Part shown: positions 1 to 9,121 of the stretch, one piece after another
How the letters are laid out: each line of letters begins with the position of its first letter
How positions within the stretch are numbered: position 1 is the first letter of the stretch
NCBI RefSeq assembly: GCF_014698145.1
Contig: NZ_JACJSM010000012.1
Location: 62,001-126,000, forward strand
Source of the DNA: Oscillatoria sp. FACHB-1406
Lineage (GTDB): Bacteria; Cyanobacteriota; Cyanobacteriia; Cyanobacteriales; Spirulinaceae
Length of the DNA stretch: 64,000 nucleotides
Reading direction: 5' to 3'
Translations under genes and position numbers: made by a program
Notes under the pieces: generated by a model
Databases searched by the model: none
Told to the model about the DNA's origin: nothing
Seen by the model: the letters and a program-made list of their open reading frames with translations, nothing else

Positions 1-293
1 TATCCCGAACGATGGGATTCTTGAATTAAGTCTTAGCTAACAAGTAATTCAAGAAACCTTGTTAGAGCGTCCGTTGGGGTTAGTTCTGCAATCTTTAACG
101 GAGTCAAATTACAGATGCTCGAACCTGAAAGAGGTTAGATTAGGCAGCTACAGGAGCGGCTTTACGAGCAAAAGCTACGATGTTGTTTTTCGCAGTTACA
201 TTTTTTTTGAGCCCGGGATTTGCGAGAGAAGACTCACTCTCGACTTGTATCACAATTCAGCGTTCGCCAGCCTGTCGAAACCATTACGGCCCC
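1..293 (-). ncRNA. ssrA: tmRNA (partial, 3' end beyond window)
   Basis: Transfer-messenger RNA that rescues stalled ribosomes and tags the nascent chain for proteolysis. Read on the minus strand, the RNA begins at 293 with GGGGCCGTAATGGTTTCGAC, the classic tmRNA 5' end. The tag reading frame lies at 140-193 and encodes AKNNIVAFARKAAPVAA followed by TAA, which closely resembles cyanobacterial tmRNA tags (ANNIV...RK...VAA). Resume codon is probably GCG at 191-193. A -10-like TACAAT (minus strand, 305-310) sits 11 bases upstream. The tRNA-like 3' domain that should pair with the 5' GGGGCC is not in the window, so the gene is cut by the edge. Any protein reading on the plus strand across 59-352 is antisense to this RNA. 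Confidence 0.93.
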
Positions 294-304
294 GCGTAGT
301 TTTT

Positions 305-310
305 ATTGTA
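305..310 (-). promoter_or_regulatory. -10 element of the tmRNA promoter
   Basis: TACAAT on the minus strand, 11 bases before the predicted tmRNA 5' end at 293. No convincing -35 hexamer is visible at the expected distance, so the call rests on the -10 match and its position. Confidence 0.5.
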
Positions 311-348
311 GCAGATGTGATGCTGTTAGGGAAGGTTTTAGTACAGTG

Positions 349-711
349 CTAGGTTTTAGCGAGAAACTGAGTTTTTAAGCGAGGTACAAGCTCTAAGTCG
401 GGAGTCATCGCCACGGCTAAAGCATTAACGAACAAGCAAGTACCTCCCAAACCGCTGAGAATGAAGGTAACGGGAGTCACGACTCCGATGACAAACCAAC
501 TCGATACGTGGAGAAAGAGCAGCAGGGCAAAGACGCTAGCACAGGCGGCGGAAAGGCGGATACGATAGAGAGAGCCATCGAACAGGAACGCCCAAGCGGT
601 ATGCCCGGTGGTAAAGAAGGTAGCAGGAACTAGAAATGCACAGATAGCGATGCAGTTCTGATGAGAAAAGTGAAGAAGTGTTGCGAGGTCGATCGCGGGC
701 ATAAATTGCAT
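349..711 (-). CDS. Small integral membrane protein, unknown function
   Basis: A 120-residue protein with three to four hydrophobic stretches (about residues 18-35, 55-72, 74-90 and 92-106), so probably a polytopic membrane protein. Start is ATG (709-711). It lies 55 bp upstream of the tmRNA gene on the same strand, so the tmRNA promoter falls around its 3' end. No family or catalytic motif is recognised. The hydrophobic pattern and codon use look real; function is not inferred. Confidence 0.6.
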   Translation of the reverse strand: MQFMPAIDLATLLHFSHQNCIAICAFLVPATFFTTGHTAWAFLFDGSLYRIRLSAACASVFALLLFLHVSSWFVIGVVTPVTFILSGLGGTCLFVNALAVAMTPDLELVPRLKTQFLAKT

Positions 712-887
712 TGTATTAAAGTACCAGAGTAGCCGGAGCAGTCAAAGCCTCTCCTATCTTAGCTCGACCATCAAAAGACGGGACAATAGTAGAAGGCAAA
801 GAAAATGTTAAAGAATGTCACAAGCTCTCTCCGACGCGGTTTGGTAGGATACTGAAGTGTCGCAGTTTGCCCCGCTCGTATCCGTTC

Positions 888-1412
888 ATGGAAATTCCAT
901 CCTTAGAAAGTTTGCCTTATCAGTCCTACCTCGATGCTGAGGGAAAAATTCCCGATGAGTTAACCGGGAAAATTGGAGTTTATGCGATTTTCGATCGCGC
1001 CCGCACCCTGCAACTCGCAAATTACTCCCGCAACGTCTATCTCAGTCTCAAACAGCACCTCACCCGAAAGCCGCACCAGTGCTACGAGTTTAAGCTGCAA
1101 ACCATCGAAAAGCCGAGCCGCACGATTTTAGAGGAAATCAAGCAAGCTTGGATTGCGGAAAACGGTAGCATTCCGCCGGGAAATAGCGATCGCGCCGTAG
1201 AATGGAATGAGGCGATCGATACCAAACCAGCGATGACTGAAGTCGAAAAAGCGACTTACGAAAAAAGCGAAGAACTCGCTAGAATCAAGCTGCTGAAAAC
1301 CGTAGCGCGGCGCGTCGAAGCCGAAATTTTAGAAACCTTAAAAGAGCGCGGAGCGCAAATGGAGTTTCGCTTCAATCCCAAGATAAAAGAACGAGGATTG
1401 CTCGATCTCTAG
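888..1412 (+). CDS. GIY-YIG-family-like protein, probably catalytically altered
   Basis: A 174-residue protein resembling a cyanobacterial GIY-YIG nuclease-like family. The first motif is present as G30-V31-Y32 (IGVYAIFD). Where the second motif (YIG) should be, the sequence reads LQLANYSRNVY (residues 41-51), so the usual catalytic tyrosine appears to be missing. A helix with REQ-type charged residues and an EEIKQAW segment follows. The C-terminal third is charged and helical. ATG at 888 is preferred over an upstream TTG at 867 because family members, as remembered, begin near MEIPSLESL. Nuclease activity is doubtful; a DNA-binding or structural role is possible. Confidence 0.65.
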   Translation: MEIPSLESLPYQSYLDAEGKIPDELTGKIGVYAIFDRARTLQLANYSRNVYLSLKQHLTRKPHQCYEFKLQTIEKPSRTILEEIKQAWIAENGSIPPGNSDRAVEWNEAIDTKPAMTEVEKATYEKSEELARIKLLKTVARRVEAEILETLKERGAQMEFRFNPKIKERGLLDL

Positions 1413-1612
1413 CTGCCGCGCCAACTAAGAAACTATCTTATCGACTGTTTTTTGGATAATTTTAGAGGGTAGAAACCGAGCGGACAAAGGCAGAGTCGAT
1501 TTTGAGGCGATTGCACCAAACCTGTAATTCGCCACCTTTACCCGCCCGACAATGGCTGCTTCTCTACTTCCATTAAGTTAAGAGCGCGAGCGATTGTTCA
1601 TTAAAGCCTAAC

Positions 1613-3427
1613 TTACGCCGGATAAATTCGCAGGCGACGATTCGGTTCTTCGCCGAAACTATCAGATTGCAGGCGATAATGTTCTACCAGTTCGTGCTGC
1701 ATTTTCCGCACTTGAGAAGAGCGCGGCAATAACTCCACCGGCTGTCCTTTGGGAATGACGATTTGTTCCACCGCCAAACGCGCTTCCTCTAGCGCCTCGA
1801 TTTCGTCATCGCTACCGTTCGCAGAAAAGAGGCGCAAATCGGGCGTATCGCCATCCCCCTCGCTGAAATCGTCCAGTCCGGCTAAACGCCGCAGCACGCG
1901 CGCAATTTGGGGCATTGTATTCGATTTGAGCGGGTGAATGGGAATTTGCCGCGCTTTGGCTAGGGTGCGAAGTTTGGCATGGTTTTTAATCTGCGATCGC
2001 AACGCTAAAATCGCATCTGCACCATCGAGGTCTTTTGTCAAGACTACGGGTAAATTCATTAGCTCGATCGCTTGCATCAATTGCGATCGCCCCACGCCAT
2101 AAGGATAGACGTAAACCGGCCATTCCTCGCCATTCGGCCCGGGGGTGCGAACCTTAGCATTCTCGTCCTGAACTTGTCCCCAGGTGCGATCGAGCATCCG
2201 CTCGAACTCGCTGCTTGTTGCGCCGCCATTTCCGCTCGGAATTGCCTGCATCCGTCCCGAAGCGCGCCATCCTTGCGGGCGGCGTTCGTCCAGTTCGGGC
2301 GAAACCGGCGTTAGCATCTGCGGTAGCGGGCGCGTCGTGCGTTGGTGCGTAATGGTAATTTCCCCGCTTTCCGTCATCGTCCGCAATTGCGGCTGCGGTT
2401 CCTGTCCCCGCAGCAACAAATCCACCGTCTGCGCCACGTCCACATGAACCACCCAACTTTGCCGTTCCAGCATTTCCACCGCTGCTTCAAACGTCGGCGG
2501 TGCTTTGCGTTCCAGCACGGTTTTTTGGGAACCGCGCCGCCGCGCTTCTTCATCGCCCAACGTCACTGCCTGAATTCCCCCGACTAAATCCGAAAGCGTG
2601 GGATTTTTAATCAAGTTCTCAATCTGATTCCCGTGGGCGGTTCCCACCAACTGCACGCCGCGCTCGGCAATCGTGCGCGCTGCTAGGGCTTCCAGTTCCG
2701 TTCCGATTTCGTCGATGACAATCACTTCTGGCATATGATTTTCCACTGCCTCGATCATCACCTGATGCTGCAATTCGGGGCGCGCGACTTGCATCCGGCG
2801 CGCCCGACCGATCGCCGGATGCGGTATATCCCCATCGCCAGCAATTTCGTTCGAGGTATCAATGATTACCACCCGCTTTTGCAACTCATCGGCGAGAACG
2901 CGGGCAATTTCCCGCAGGGCAGTTGTTTTTCCGACTCCCGGCCGACCGAGCAGCAGCAGGGATTTCCCAGACTCCACCAAGTCGCGAATCGTACCGACCG
3001 TTCCGAGGATCGCCCGACCGACGCGGCAGGTTAGCCCGATAATTTCGCCGTGGCGGTTGCGAATGGCGCTGATGCGGTGGAGGGTGCGCTCGATCCCGGC
3101 GCGATTGTCGCCGCCAAAATTGCCGACGCGATCGATGGTATATTGCAAGGCTTCGCGCGAGATTGGTGTTTCGCTGAGATATTCGGCTTTTTTGGGCAGG
3201 CGAACTTCAGGAAAACGCCCCAAATCCAAAACGACTTCAATGATGCTGTCTTTAGCGGGGTGCTTTTGCAGTTTTTCACGAAGTTCCTCGGGAAAAATGT
3301 CGAGCAATTGGTCTAAATTATCCGTCACTTCAGTTCGTTGTCCGTCACGCTCTTCGGTCGTAATAATGGTGCGATCGCTCGCGCTATCTTGCGGATTAAA
3401 AGTGTCGCTAGAGTTGGGATTTACCAT
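1613..3427 (-). CDS. Ycf45-like AAA ATPase with C-terminal R3H domain
   Basis: A 604-residue P-loop ATPase of the Ycf45 / SpoIIIAA-like family found in cyanobacteria and algal plastids. Walker A is GRPGVGKTT (161-169) and Walker B is VIVIDEIG (235-242). A long middle region leads to a C-terminal R3H-type segment with the RxxxH signature (RKMQH, about 572-576), which binds single-stranded nucleic acid in other proteins. The ATPase domain resembles secretion/twitching-type ATPases. The N-terminal 60 residues are acidic and probably flexible. Start is ATG at 3425-3427. It converges with the GIY-YIG-like gene across a 200-bp gap. The family assignment is firm; the physiological role is not established. 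Confidence 0.88.
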   Translation of the reverse strand: MVNPNSSDTFNPQDSASDRTIITTEERDGQRTEVTDNLDQLLDIFPEELREKLQKHPAKDSIIEVVLDLGRFPEVRLPKKAEYLSETPISREALQYTIDRVGNFGGDNRAGIERTLHRISAIRNRHGEIIGLTCRVGRAILGTVGTIRDLVESGKSLLLLGRPGVGKTTALREIARVLADELQKRVVIIDTSNEIAGDGDIPHPAIGRARRMQVARPELQHQVMIEAVENHMPEVIVIDEIGTELEALAARTIAERGVQLVGTAHGNQIENLIKNPTLSDLVGGIQAVTLGDEEARRRGSQKTVLERKAPPTFEAAVEMLERQSWVVHVDVAQTVDLLLRGQEPQPQLRTMTESGEITITHQRTTRPLPQMLTPVSPELDERRPQGWRASGRMQAIPSGNGGATSSEFERMLDRTWGQVQDENAKVRTPGPNGEEWPVYVYPYGVGRSQLMQAIELMNLPVVLTKDLDGADAILALRSQIKNHAKLRTLAKARQIPIHPLKSNTMPQIARVLRRLAGLDDFSEGDGDTPDLRLFSANGSDDEIEALEEARLAVEQIVIPKGQPVELLPRSSQVRKMQHELVEHYRLQSDSFGEEPNRRLRIYPA

Positions 3428-3584
3428 ACCCGGTATCTTAGTTTCAGCGGTGAATTGGTACTGAGAAAAGCAAGGACGAGCAAGGTGAGTTGGGAACCCC
3501 TGCTTACCTTAACTTTACTGGATTAGCAATGATAAAATTCGAGACGATTGAACTTTTTCATATCTAGTGTTTTAGCGGGAGAAA

Positions 3585-4703
3585 TTAAGCCAAAATTCCC
3601 CTAGATATAGCGGTATTAAAGTTGGATTGATTGCCTTTGACAGGGGAGACGAGGGAATCGGCGATCGCAACGGCTTGCCATAATAAAGCAGGAAAGTTTT
3701 CAAGATGGGGTAAGGTTTGCGTCTGGAGACTTTGCTGTTCGAGTTGGTGAAGGACAGGCAGAAGCAGCGATCGCGCGTAACTCCCATAAGCAACGCCGAC
3801 AACCGAAGGAATTGAGGTCGCATCGAGCGATCGCAACCCTTCTGCTTGCAACTTCGCAACGGTATGTTGGTTCGTACCGCCCGCCAACTGCACCAATCCC
3901 GGCAAATTGGCTGCCAGGACTTTTCGCGCGAGTTTCACCGCCGCGCGCGTCGTACCTTTACCGATATCTCCACTCATAGGGCGACCGTCTGTTTGCCAAA
4001 TTAAGCGGCAAGGCAAGGGAGACATGAGGTCGTAGAGGGAGGTGAGGTAAGGAATTATATCTGGACTGTCGGGACAGCTAATGGCGATCGCTTGCAGCCG
4101 ATGTAGCCAAGGGTGGATTGCTGCCCACAGTCGTTTAAAATCATCCCTGCGTCCGACTTGGGTATGAATTTCGATCGCGTCGATCTCCAGGCTCATTATA
4201 GATGACGCGATCGCCTCCGGTGCGAAAACGCGAGCGCGGGCCGAAATGAGTTGTTCCGGACATACCGGCAAACAGCGACCGCAACCATAGCAGCGGCTAT
4301 CGATTACGCCCTCGACTGCGCCCCCAAAGCGGATTGCTTCGGCCGGACAAATAATCTCGCAAGGGCGAGGACAATCGGACGGGCATTGAGTTGGGTCGAA
4401 TTCAGCTTTGCGGAAGTGCGGATCTTCGCCATCATTCAAGCTCACCATCAGCCACGGCGACGGGCTGGGTTGAAATCCTCGCGCTTCGGCTTCTTCGAGC
4501 CACCCCGTCGCTACGGCGAGCGCTTGGCGAACGGCCGCGATAACGGCAGGATCTGCGGCTACGTCAATGCAATCTGCACCGGCTAAGGTATAAGCGAGCG
4601 TCAGACTGCGGATAGCCGGTAAATCCTGGTAACTGGCCCCACAAATGAGCTTGAACCAGCGATTCGTTGTTAATGAATGAATGGGAGATCGGTGTTTATC
4701 CAC
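3585..4703 (-). CDS. ldpA: LdpA-like iron-sulfur protein (circadian/redox input)
   Basis: A 372-residue protein matching LdpA (light-dependent period A), an iron-sulfur protein that conveys redox state to the cyanobacterial clock in Synechococcus. Two ferredoxin-type cysteine clusters are visible: C107, C111, C115, C119 and C138, C141, C144, C148, the second in the canonical CxxCxxCxxxCP form. The C-terminal half is the LdpA-specific domain. Start appears to be GTG (4701-4703). The gene stands alone on the minus strand, 157 bp downstream of the start of the divergent-looking Ycf45-like gene region. Family assignment is from remembered conservation of the N-terminus (SLTTNRWFKLICGAS). Confidence 0.88.
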   Translation of the reverse strand: MDKHRSPIHSLTTNRWFKLICGASYQDLPAIRSLTLAYTLAGADCIDVAADPAVIAAVRQALAVATGWLEEAEARGFQPSPSPWLMVSLNDGEDPHFRKAEFDPTQCPSDCPRPCEIICPAEAIRFGGAVEGVIDSRCYGCGRCLPVCPEQLISARARVFAPEAIASSIMSLEIDAIEIHTQVGRRDDFKRLWAAIHPWLHRLQAIAISCPDSPDIIPYLTSLYDLMSPLPCRLIWQTDGRPMSGDIGKGTTRAAVKLARKVLAANLPGLVQLAGGTNQHTVAKLQAEGLRSLDATSIPSVVGVAYGSYARSLLLPVLHQLEQQSLQTQTLPHLENFPALLWQAVAIADSLVSPVKGNQSNFNTAISRGILA

Positions 4704-5018
4704 CCTTCTATGCTAATCCGTCCCGCTAAAAATGGGGCAGCGATCGCGCGAATTTTTCTCTAGCGGCGAGTTTTAGGCGGGCGTTCCGGACGATTAAAAG
4801 CATTGGCAGTATCGGTTAAACAGCTTGGGATGCGATCGCAATTATAACACGCATACTACACAAAATACATCCCGCCAGACTATATCCTTAAATTTGCGGT
4901 CATTAAAAATTGCCCATTACCAATTAATTTCCCCATCCCCCATGTTTAATTTTGAGCGCGAGGGACTCGGAGGCTTCCTTCGATTGTCCAATCGCGCTGT
5001 TAAATTGTAAATTTGCTT
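4704..5018. other. Intergenic region upstream of ldpA
   Basis: About 315 bp with HIP1 sites near 4740 and 4833. AT-rich, with weak heptad-like repetition around 4905-4945 (TGCCCAT/TACCAAT-type units). It should contain the ldpA promoter. No convincing gene, RNA or terminator was seen. Confidence 0.5.
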
Positions 5019-5435
5019 CTACACGCTTAGTGCTAATTGTTTCGACTCCTCCTCTAGCTGGCGAACTAAGACCTCATTTCCCTTTTGCTTGGCAATTTGC
5101 AGGCGATAAAGCAAATTGCGATGAAGATTGCTTAAGTGCCTTTGTTCTGCCTCGTGGCGCAAGACTTGGGGAACAGCCGCAAGCCATTGACTTTCGGGCT
5201 GAGCGATCGTTGGTAAACTGCAACCGATGCGGGTCTCTGCTAAAAGTATTGGGTGGGGCTGATACTGTACGCCGCGATATTGCAAAGTATGAGAATTCGG
5301 TTTTGCATTGGGTAAGTGCTTGGGATAGTGATGCTTCCAAGTTTCCCCCCGATACACCCCACTCGCTTCCCGTTCTGTCACTTCTAGGGATAGGGGTTGA
5401 CTCTCGTAACTAACGCCGCGATAGATTAATCTCAT
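5019..5435 (-). CDS. DUF4278 domain protein
   Basis: A 138-residue protein of the cyanobacterial DUF4278 family, whose hallmark is a short YRG-containing strand at the very N-terminus. Two copies are visible: MRLIYRGVSYE at residues 1-11 and LQYRGVQYQPH at about 52-62, with a further YRG between them. The rest is charged and helical. Start is ATG (5433-5435). The function of DUF4278 proteins is unknown; they are small and probably soluble. It is divergently oriented relative to the DUF1003 gene that follows. Confidence 0.78.
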   Translation of the reverse strand: MRLIYRGVSYESQPLSLEVTEREASGVYRGETWKHHYPKHLPNAKPNSHTLQYRGVQYQPHPILLAETRIGCSLPTIAQPESQWLAAVPQVLRHEAEQRHLSNLHRNLLYRLQIAKQKGNEVLVRQLEEESKQLALSV

Positions 5436-5615
5436 GACTGCCTCCGATTGTTGCCGAGCTTAAAAAGCAAGGGCAGCACTCTAGCCCAGCCCTTTTATTA
5501 TCTCGGCTTTTATTTCTGTATCTATTGTAACAGTTATGCGATTGAGTGTCAGTTGCCCGGAATACATTCCAAAAACCTCGTTGTAACACTTGTCAATTTC
5601 CTCTCTCAAATCGTT

Positions 5616-6269
5616 ATGCCAAAACAATCTCAGACCTCAACCGACGAACGTTCTACCCCTAAAAATCGCTTGTTTAACTTAAAACCGCCGCGCAGTCGTA
5701 TCGTTACAACTCCTCTCCCCGATCCCATTGCTAAAAATATCGAAGCCATCACCGCGCTCCACAACCAAGAACTACAAACCGTTTCCACTCACCAACAACT
5801 CCTAGAAAATTGGGCAGTCTTCTTCGGGCGACCCGTATTTTTATACAGCTTACTGGTCGTCTTAATCCTGTGGATCTTCTGCAATGCGTTCGGTGACTTT
5901 CTGCCTTTTACAGTCCCTTCTTTTGGTTGGTCGGAACACGGTTTAGACGCAGCCTCCTTAATTATTTCAACCGGAGTCTTAGTCCGACAAACACGCCAAG
6001 AAAATTTTGCCGAGCAGCGCGCACAATTGATGCTGCAACTCAATCTCCTTTCCGAACAAAAAATAGCGAAGAGCATTGCCTTACTAGAAGAACTCCGCGC
6101 CGATTTACCGAATGTAGTGAATAGATACGATCCTGAAGCTACAGTGATGCAACAAGCAGCCGATCCGATTGCCGTACTAGAAGCCCTCCAGGAAAACTTG
6201 AATCAAGAGTTGTCTGAAATCGAAGAACAAGAGTCCTCAAGAAAAGAAGAGGAAGCAGAGCGAAAATAA
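5616..6269 (+). CDS. DUF1003 family membrane protein
   Basis: A 217-residue protein with a basic, Pro/Ser-rich N-terminus, two transmembrane helices (about residues 78-97 and 112-130) and a long acidic helical C-terminus ending in Glu/Lys-rich sequence. This is the DUF1003 (YrvB-like) architecture; such proteins are inner-membrane proteins of unknown function. ATG at 5616 is chosen because the conserved region and a typical basic start (MPKQ) follow; the open frame extends to 5448 but that part is hydrophobic, non-conserved-looking sequence. Confidence 0.75.
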   Translation: MPKQSQTSTDERSTPKNRLFNLKPPRSRIVTTPLPDPIAKNIEAITALHNQELQTVSTHQQLLENWAVFFGRPVFLYSLLVVLILWIFCNAFGDFLPFTVPSFGWSEHGLDAASLIISTGVLVRQTRQENFAEQRAQLMLQLNLLSEQKIAKSIALLEELRADLPNVVNRYDPEATVMQQAADPIAVLEALQENLNQELSEIEEQESSRKEEEAERK

Positions 6270-6366
6270 CTTTGCCTCTACCTTGAGAGAGATTCAAAAA
6301 TTATTTTTCAGACAAATGCCCTCGAAACCAGATAAAGTAATTGAATCATAACTTGGAGCAACCCGT

Positions 6367-7845
6367 ATGTCTGGATTAAATGGCGTGATGATGCAGTATT
6401 TCCACTGGTACATCCCCCCGGATGGGGAACTTTGGAACGAGTTTAAAAACAACGCCAAAGAACTCGCCGAGGTCGGAGTAACCTCGGTTTGGCTGCCTCC
6501 TGCCTACAAAGGCAGTGCGGGCGGCTACGATGTGGGCTATGGGGTGTACGATATGTACGATCTGGGTGAGTTCGACCAAAAAGGTTCGGTGCGTACCAAA
6601 TATGGCACAAAAGATCAATATCTTGCCGCAGTTAAAGCCGCCCGAGAGGCAGGAATCCGAGTTTACGCCGACATCGTTCTCAACCACAAGCTAGGGGGGG
6701 ATGAGCCTGAAGAGACTGAAGCAACGCCCTTAAGCATGGACAATCGCCACGAACCTATTGGTGAGTTGCAAACCGTTCAAGTTTGGACGCACTTTACCTT
6801 TGCCGGTCGCAATAAGATGTACTCCGATATGGAATGGCATTGGTGGCACTTTGATGCGGTTGACTACAACTCCTACAACGACGGAGAAAATGCTATTTAT
6901 TTATTCAAAGATAAATCGTTTGACGAGAACGTAGACCTCGAGAAAGGCAACTTTGACTATCTCATGGGCTGCGATTTAGATATGGATCACCCCGAAGTTC
7001 GCGATGAATTGAAGCGGTGGGGTGAGTGGTTTATCGACACGACCGGAGTCGATGGTTTTCGGTTCGATGCGGTCAAGCACGTTAAAGCGAATTTCTTTGC
7101 AGAATGGTTAAATCATTGCCGTCATCATGCCGGTCGAAACCTCTTTGCAGTCGGCGAATACTGGTCTTATGACGTTGAAGCGCTTCACTTTTTTATTGAA
7201 GCAACGGGCGGAGATGTTTTACTGTTTGATGCCCCCTTGCACTATAACTTCAGTGTCGCCAGCACGCAGGGTAACGACTACGATATGCGGCAGATTTTTG
7301 ATAATACTTTAGTCAAAGATCAGCCGACTTTAGCTGTTACTTTAGTGGACAATCACGATTCCCAACCGTTGCAAGCGTTGGAATCTGTAGTGGAAGGTTG
7401 GTTCAAGCCCATTGCTTATGCTTTGATCCTGCTGCGGACTGAAGGTTATCCTTGTATCTTTTATGCTGATTATTATGGCGCGCATTATAAAGATAAGGGG
7501 AGTGATGGCAATGAATACGAAATTTGGCTCGAAAGCCATAAATGGTTAATCGATAAGTTTTTGTATGCCCGTCAAGCCTATGCTTATGGCGATCAATACG
7601 ATTATTTCGACCATGCCAATACGCTCGGTTGGACGCGCTTGGGCGATGAAGAACATCCCGGCGGTATGGCAGTGGTGTTGAGTAATGGCGATAGCGGTAC
7701 GAAGTGGATGGAAGTGGGACAACCCAATTGCACTTACATCGATCTTACCGAGCATATCGACGAACCGATTACGACGAATGAGGAAGGTTGGGCTGATTTT
7801 CGCTGCAATGCAGGTTCGGTTTCAGTATGGGTGCCGAAGTCTTAA
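6367..7845 (+). CDS. Alpha-amylase, GH13 (cytoplasmic, GH13_5-like)
   Basis: A 492-residue glycoside hydrolase family 13 enzyme that cleaves alpha-1,4-glucan internally, probably in glycogen or maltodextrin turnover. The four GH13 regions are clear: DIVLNH (102-107), the nucleophile D234 in GFRFDAVKH, the acid/base E264 in VGEYW, and D331 in VDNHD. Positions are offset by three from Bacillus liquefaciens-type amylase (D231, E261, D328). There is no signal peptide (MSGLNGVMMQYFHWY), so it should act in the cytoplasm. Length is as expected for GH13_5. A second amylolytic-type gene (GH57) lies near 59 kb in this window. Confidence 0.93.
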   Translation: MSGLNGVMMQYFHWYIPPDGELWNEFKNNAKELAEVGVTSVWLPPAYKGSAGGYDVGYGVYDMYDLGEFDQKGSVRTKYGTKDQYLAAVKAAREAGIRVYADIVLNHKLGGDEPEETEATPLSMDNRHEPIGELQTVQVWTHFTFAGRNKMYSDMEWHWWHFDAVDYNSYNDGENAIYLFKDKSFDENVDLEKGNFDYLMGCDLDMDHPEVRDELKRWGEWFIDTTGVDGFRFDAVKHVKANFFAEWLNHCRHHAGRNLFAVGEYWSYDVEALHFFIEATGGDVLLFDAPLHYNFSVASTQGNDYDMRQIFDNTLVKDQPTLAVTLVDNHDSQPLQALESVVEGWFKPIAYALILLRTEGYPCIFYADYYGAHYKDKGSDGNEYEIWLESHKWLIDKFLYARQAYAYGDQYDYFDHANTLGWTRLGDEEHPGGMAVVLSNGDSGTKWMEVGQPNCTYIDLTEHIDEPITTNEEGWADFRCNAGSVSVWVPKS

Positions 7846-7876
7846 GTACGACGTTTGCACGCATCTCCAACAGCAG

Positions 7877-7912
7877 TTCAGTAGGGGCGCATAACGATTC
7901 GCCCTTACAGTC
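7877..7912. repeat. Partial palindromic repeat (GTAGGGGCG...CGCCCTTAC)
   Basis: Downstream of the amylase gene the sequence GTAGGGGCG is followed after about ten bases by TTCGCCCTTAC, forming an imperfect hairpin. The arms match the inner part of the MITE-like elements at 43916 and 47651 (ATTCGCCCCTAC). Confidence 0.4.
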
Positions 7913-8049
7913 GGCAATTGGCACTTGGAGCGATCGCGTCAGTCGCGAAGTCGTAAACTGACTCTTTAGAATAGGAATACTAAGGGTAGAGTCGCAGGAA
8001 ATTCAGTCTTGCGCTCGCCCCAAACCTAAATTCTCTATTCGCTATTCTT

Positions 8050-9093
8050 ATGAACGCTCCTCAACTCCTTCCTATTCCCAATTTTTACAATCCAGAAGCG
8101 ATCGAAAAAGTTTGGCGTGTTCCCTATGGAGAACGGTCAACCCAAGCTGAATCTTGGGCGAAGCAACACGAAATCAAGCCCGCTGCTTTCGATAAAGCGC
8201 GCGTTTGTTTGTTATTAATTGACGTACAAAATACCTTTTGTCTGCCAGAATTTGAACTGTTTGTCGCGGGTCAATCGGGTAAGGGAGCAATTGAGGATAG
8301 CGCGCGATTGTGCGAGTTGATTTATAAAAATTTGGGAATCGTTACCGAGATTGTCCCGACGATGGATACGCACGCAGCCGTGCAAATTTTCCATCCCATT
8401 TTTTGGATTAACGAGGCGGGAGAACATCCTTCCCCTGCGTCTCTGATTAGTCTTGATGAGGTTGAAGGAGGCGCATGGAAAACTAATCCCGCGATCGCGC
8501 CAAGTTTAACGGGCGGCGATGTTGAGGCGCTGCAAAATTATGGCTATTACTACGTTAAAAAACTGAGCGATGAAGGGAAATATCCCCTCACAGTTTGGCC
8601 CTATCATTCAATGTTGGGCGGCATCGGGCATTCCTTAGTGTCTGCGGTGGAAGAAGCGATCTTTTTCCATAGTATTGCGCGGTGCAGTCCAACTCGCTTT
8701 GAATTAAAAGGAAATAACCCTTTAACGGAAAATTATTCGGTCTTGCGCCCGGAAGTCTTAGAAGATGCAAAGGGCTTATTGAAGGCAGCGAAAAATAAAG
8801 CTTTAATCGACCATTTGTTAGAGTTTGATGCGGTTATTATTGCGGGACAAGCAAAAAGTCATTGCGTGGCTTGGACGATTGACGATCTGCTGACGGAAAT
8901 TAAAGCACGGGAGCCGAAGTTAGCGGGTAAAGTGTATTTATTGGACGATTGCGCTTCGGCAGTGGTCATTCCGGGTATTGTTGATTTTACCGAGCAAGCA
9001 GAGGCAAGCTATGCGCGCTTTGCCGAAGCGGGAATGCACCGCGTTAACTCGACCGACGCGATCGCGACTTGGCCCGATTTCCCGATAAACTAG
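8050..9093 (+). CDS. Isochorismatase-like cysteine hydrolase
   Basis: A 347-residue protein of the isochorismatase/nicotinamidase superfamily. The catalytic Asp is D58 in LLLIDVQNTF, the nucleophile Cys is C272 in KSHCVAW, and K177 before YPLTVWPYH is a candidate catalytic Lys. D106, H108 and H115 (MDTHAAVQIFHP) resemble the metal site of nicotinamidases. It is longer than typical nicotinamidases (about 200), with an inserted segment around 120-230. The substrate is not predictable from sequence. It converges with the PstS-like gene, with only 28 bp between stops. Confidence 0.82.
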   Translation: MNAPQLLPIPNFYNPEAIEKVWRVPYGERSTQAESWAKQHEIKPAAFDKARVCLLLIDVQNTFCLPEFELFVAGQSGKGAIEDSARLCELIYKNLGIVTEIVPTMDTHAAVQIFHPIFWINEAGEHPSPASLISLDEVEGGAWKTNPAIAPSLTGGDVEALQNYGYYYVKKLSDEGKYPLTVWPYHSMLGGIGHSLVSAVEEAIFFHSIARCSPTRFELKGNNPLTENYSVLRPEVLEDAKGLLKAAKNKALIDHLLEFDAVIIAGQAKSHCVAWTIDDLLTEIKAREPKLAGKVYLLDDCASAVVIPGIVDFTEQAEASYARFAEAGMHRVNSTDAIATWPDFPIN

Positions 9094-9121
9094 CGATCGC
9101 CGGTTGCCCCATCCTGACTTA

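Noticed and set aside
59-352. 97-residue plus-strand frame
   Set aside because: It is antisense to the tmRNA gene and has no recognisable protein features.
2862-3464. 200-residue plus-strand frame inside the Ycf45-like gene
   Set aside because: Low-complexity Ser/Arg composition typical of antisense frames in GC-rich genes; the minus-strand gene is convincing.
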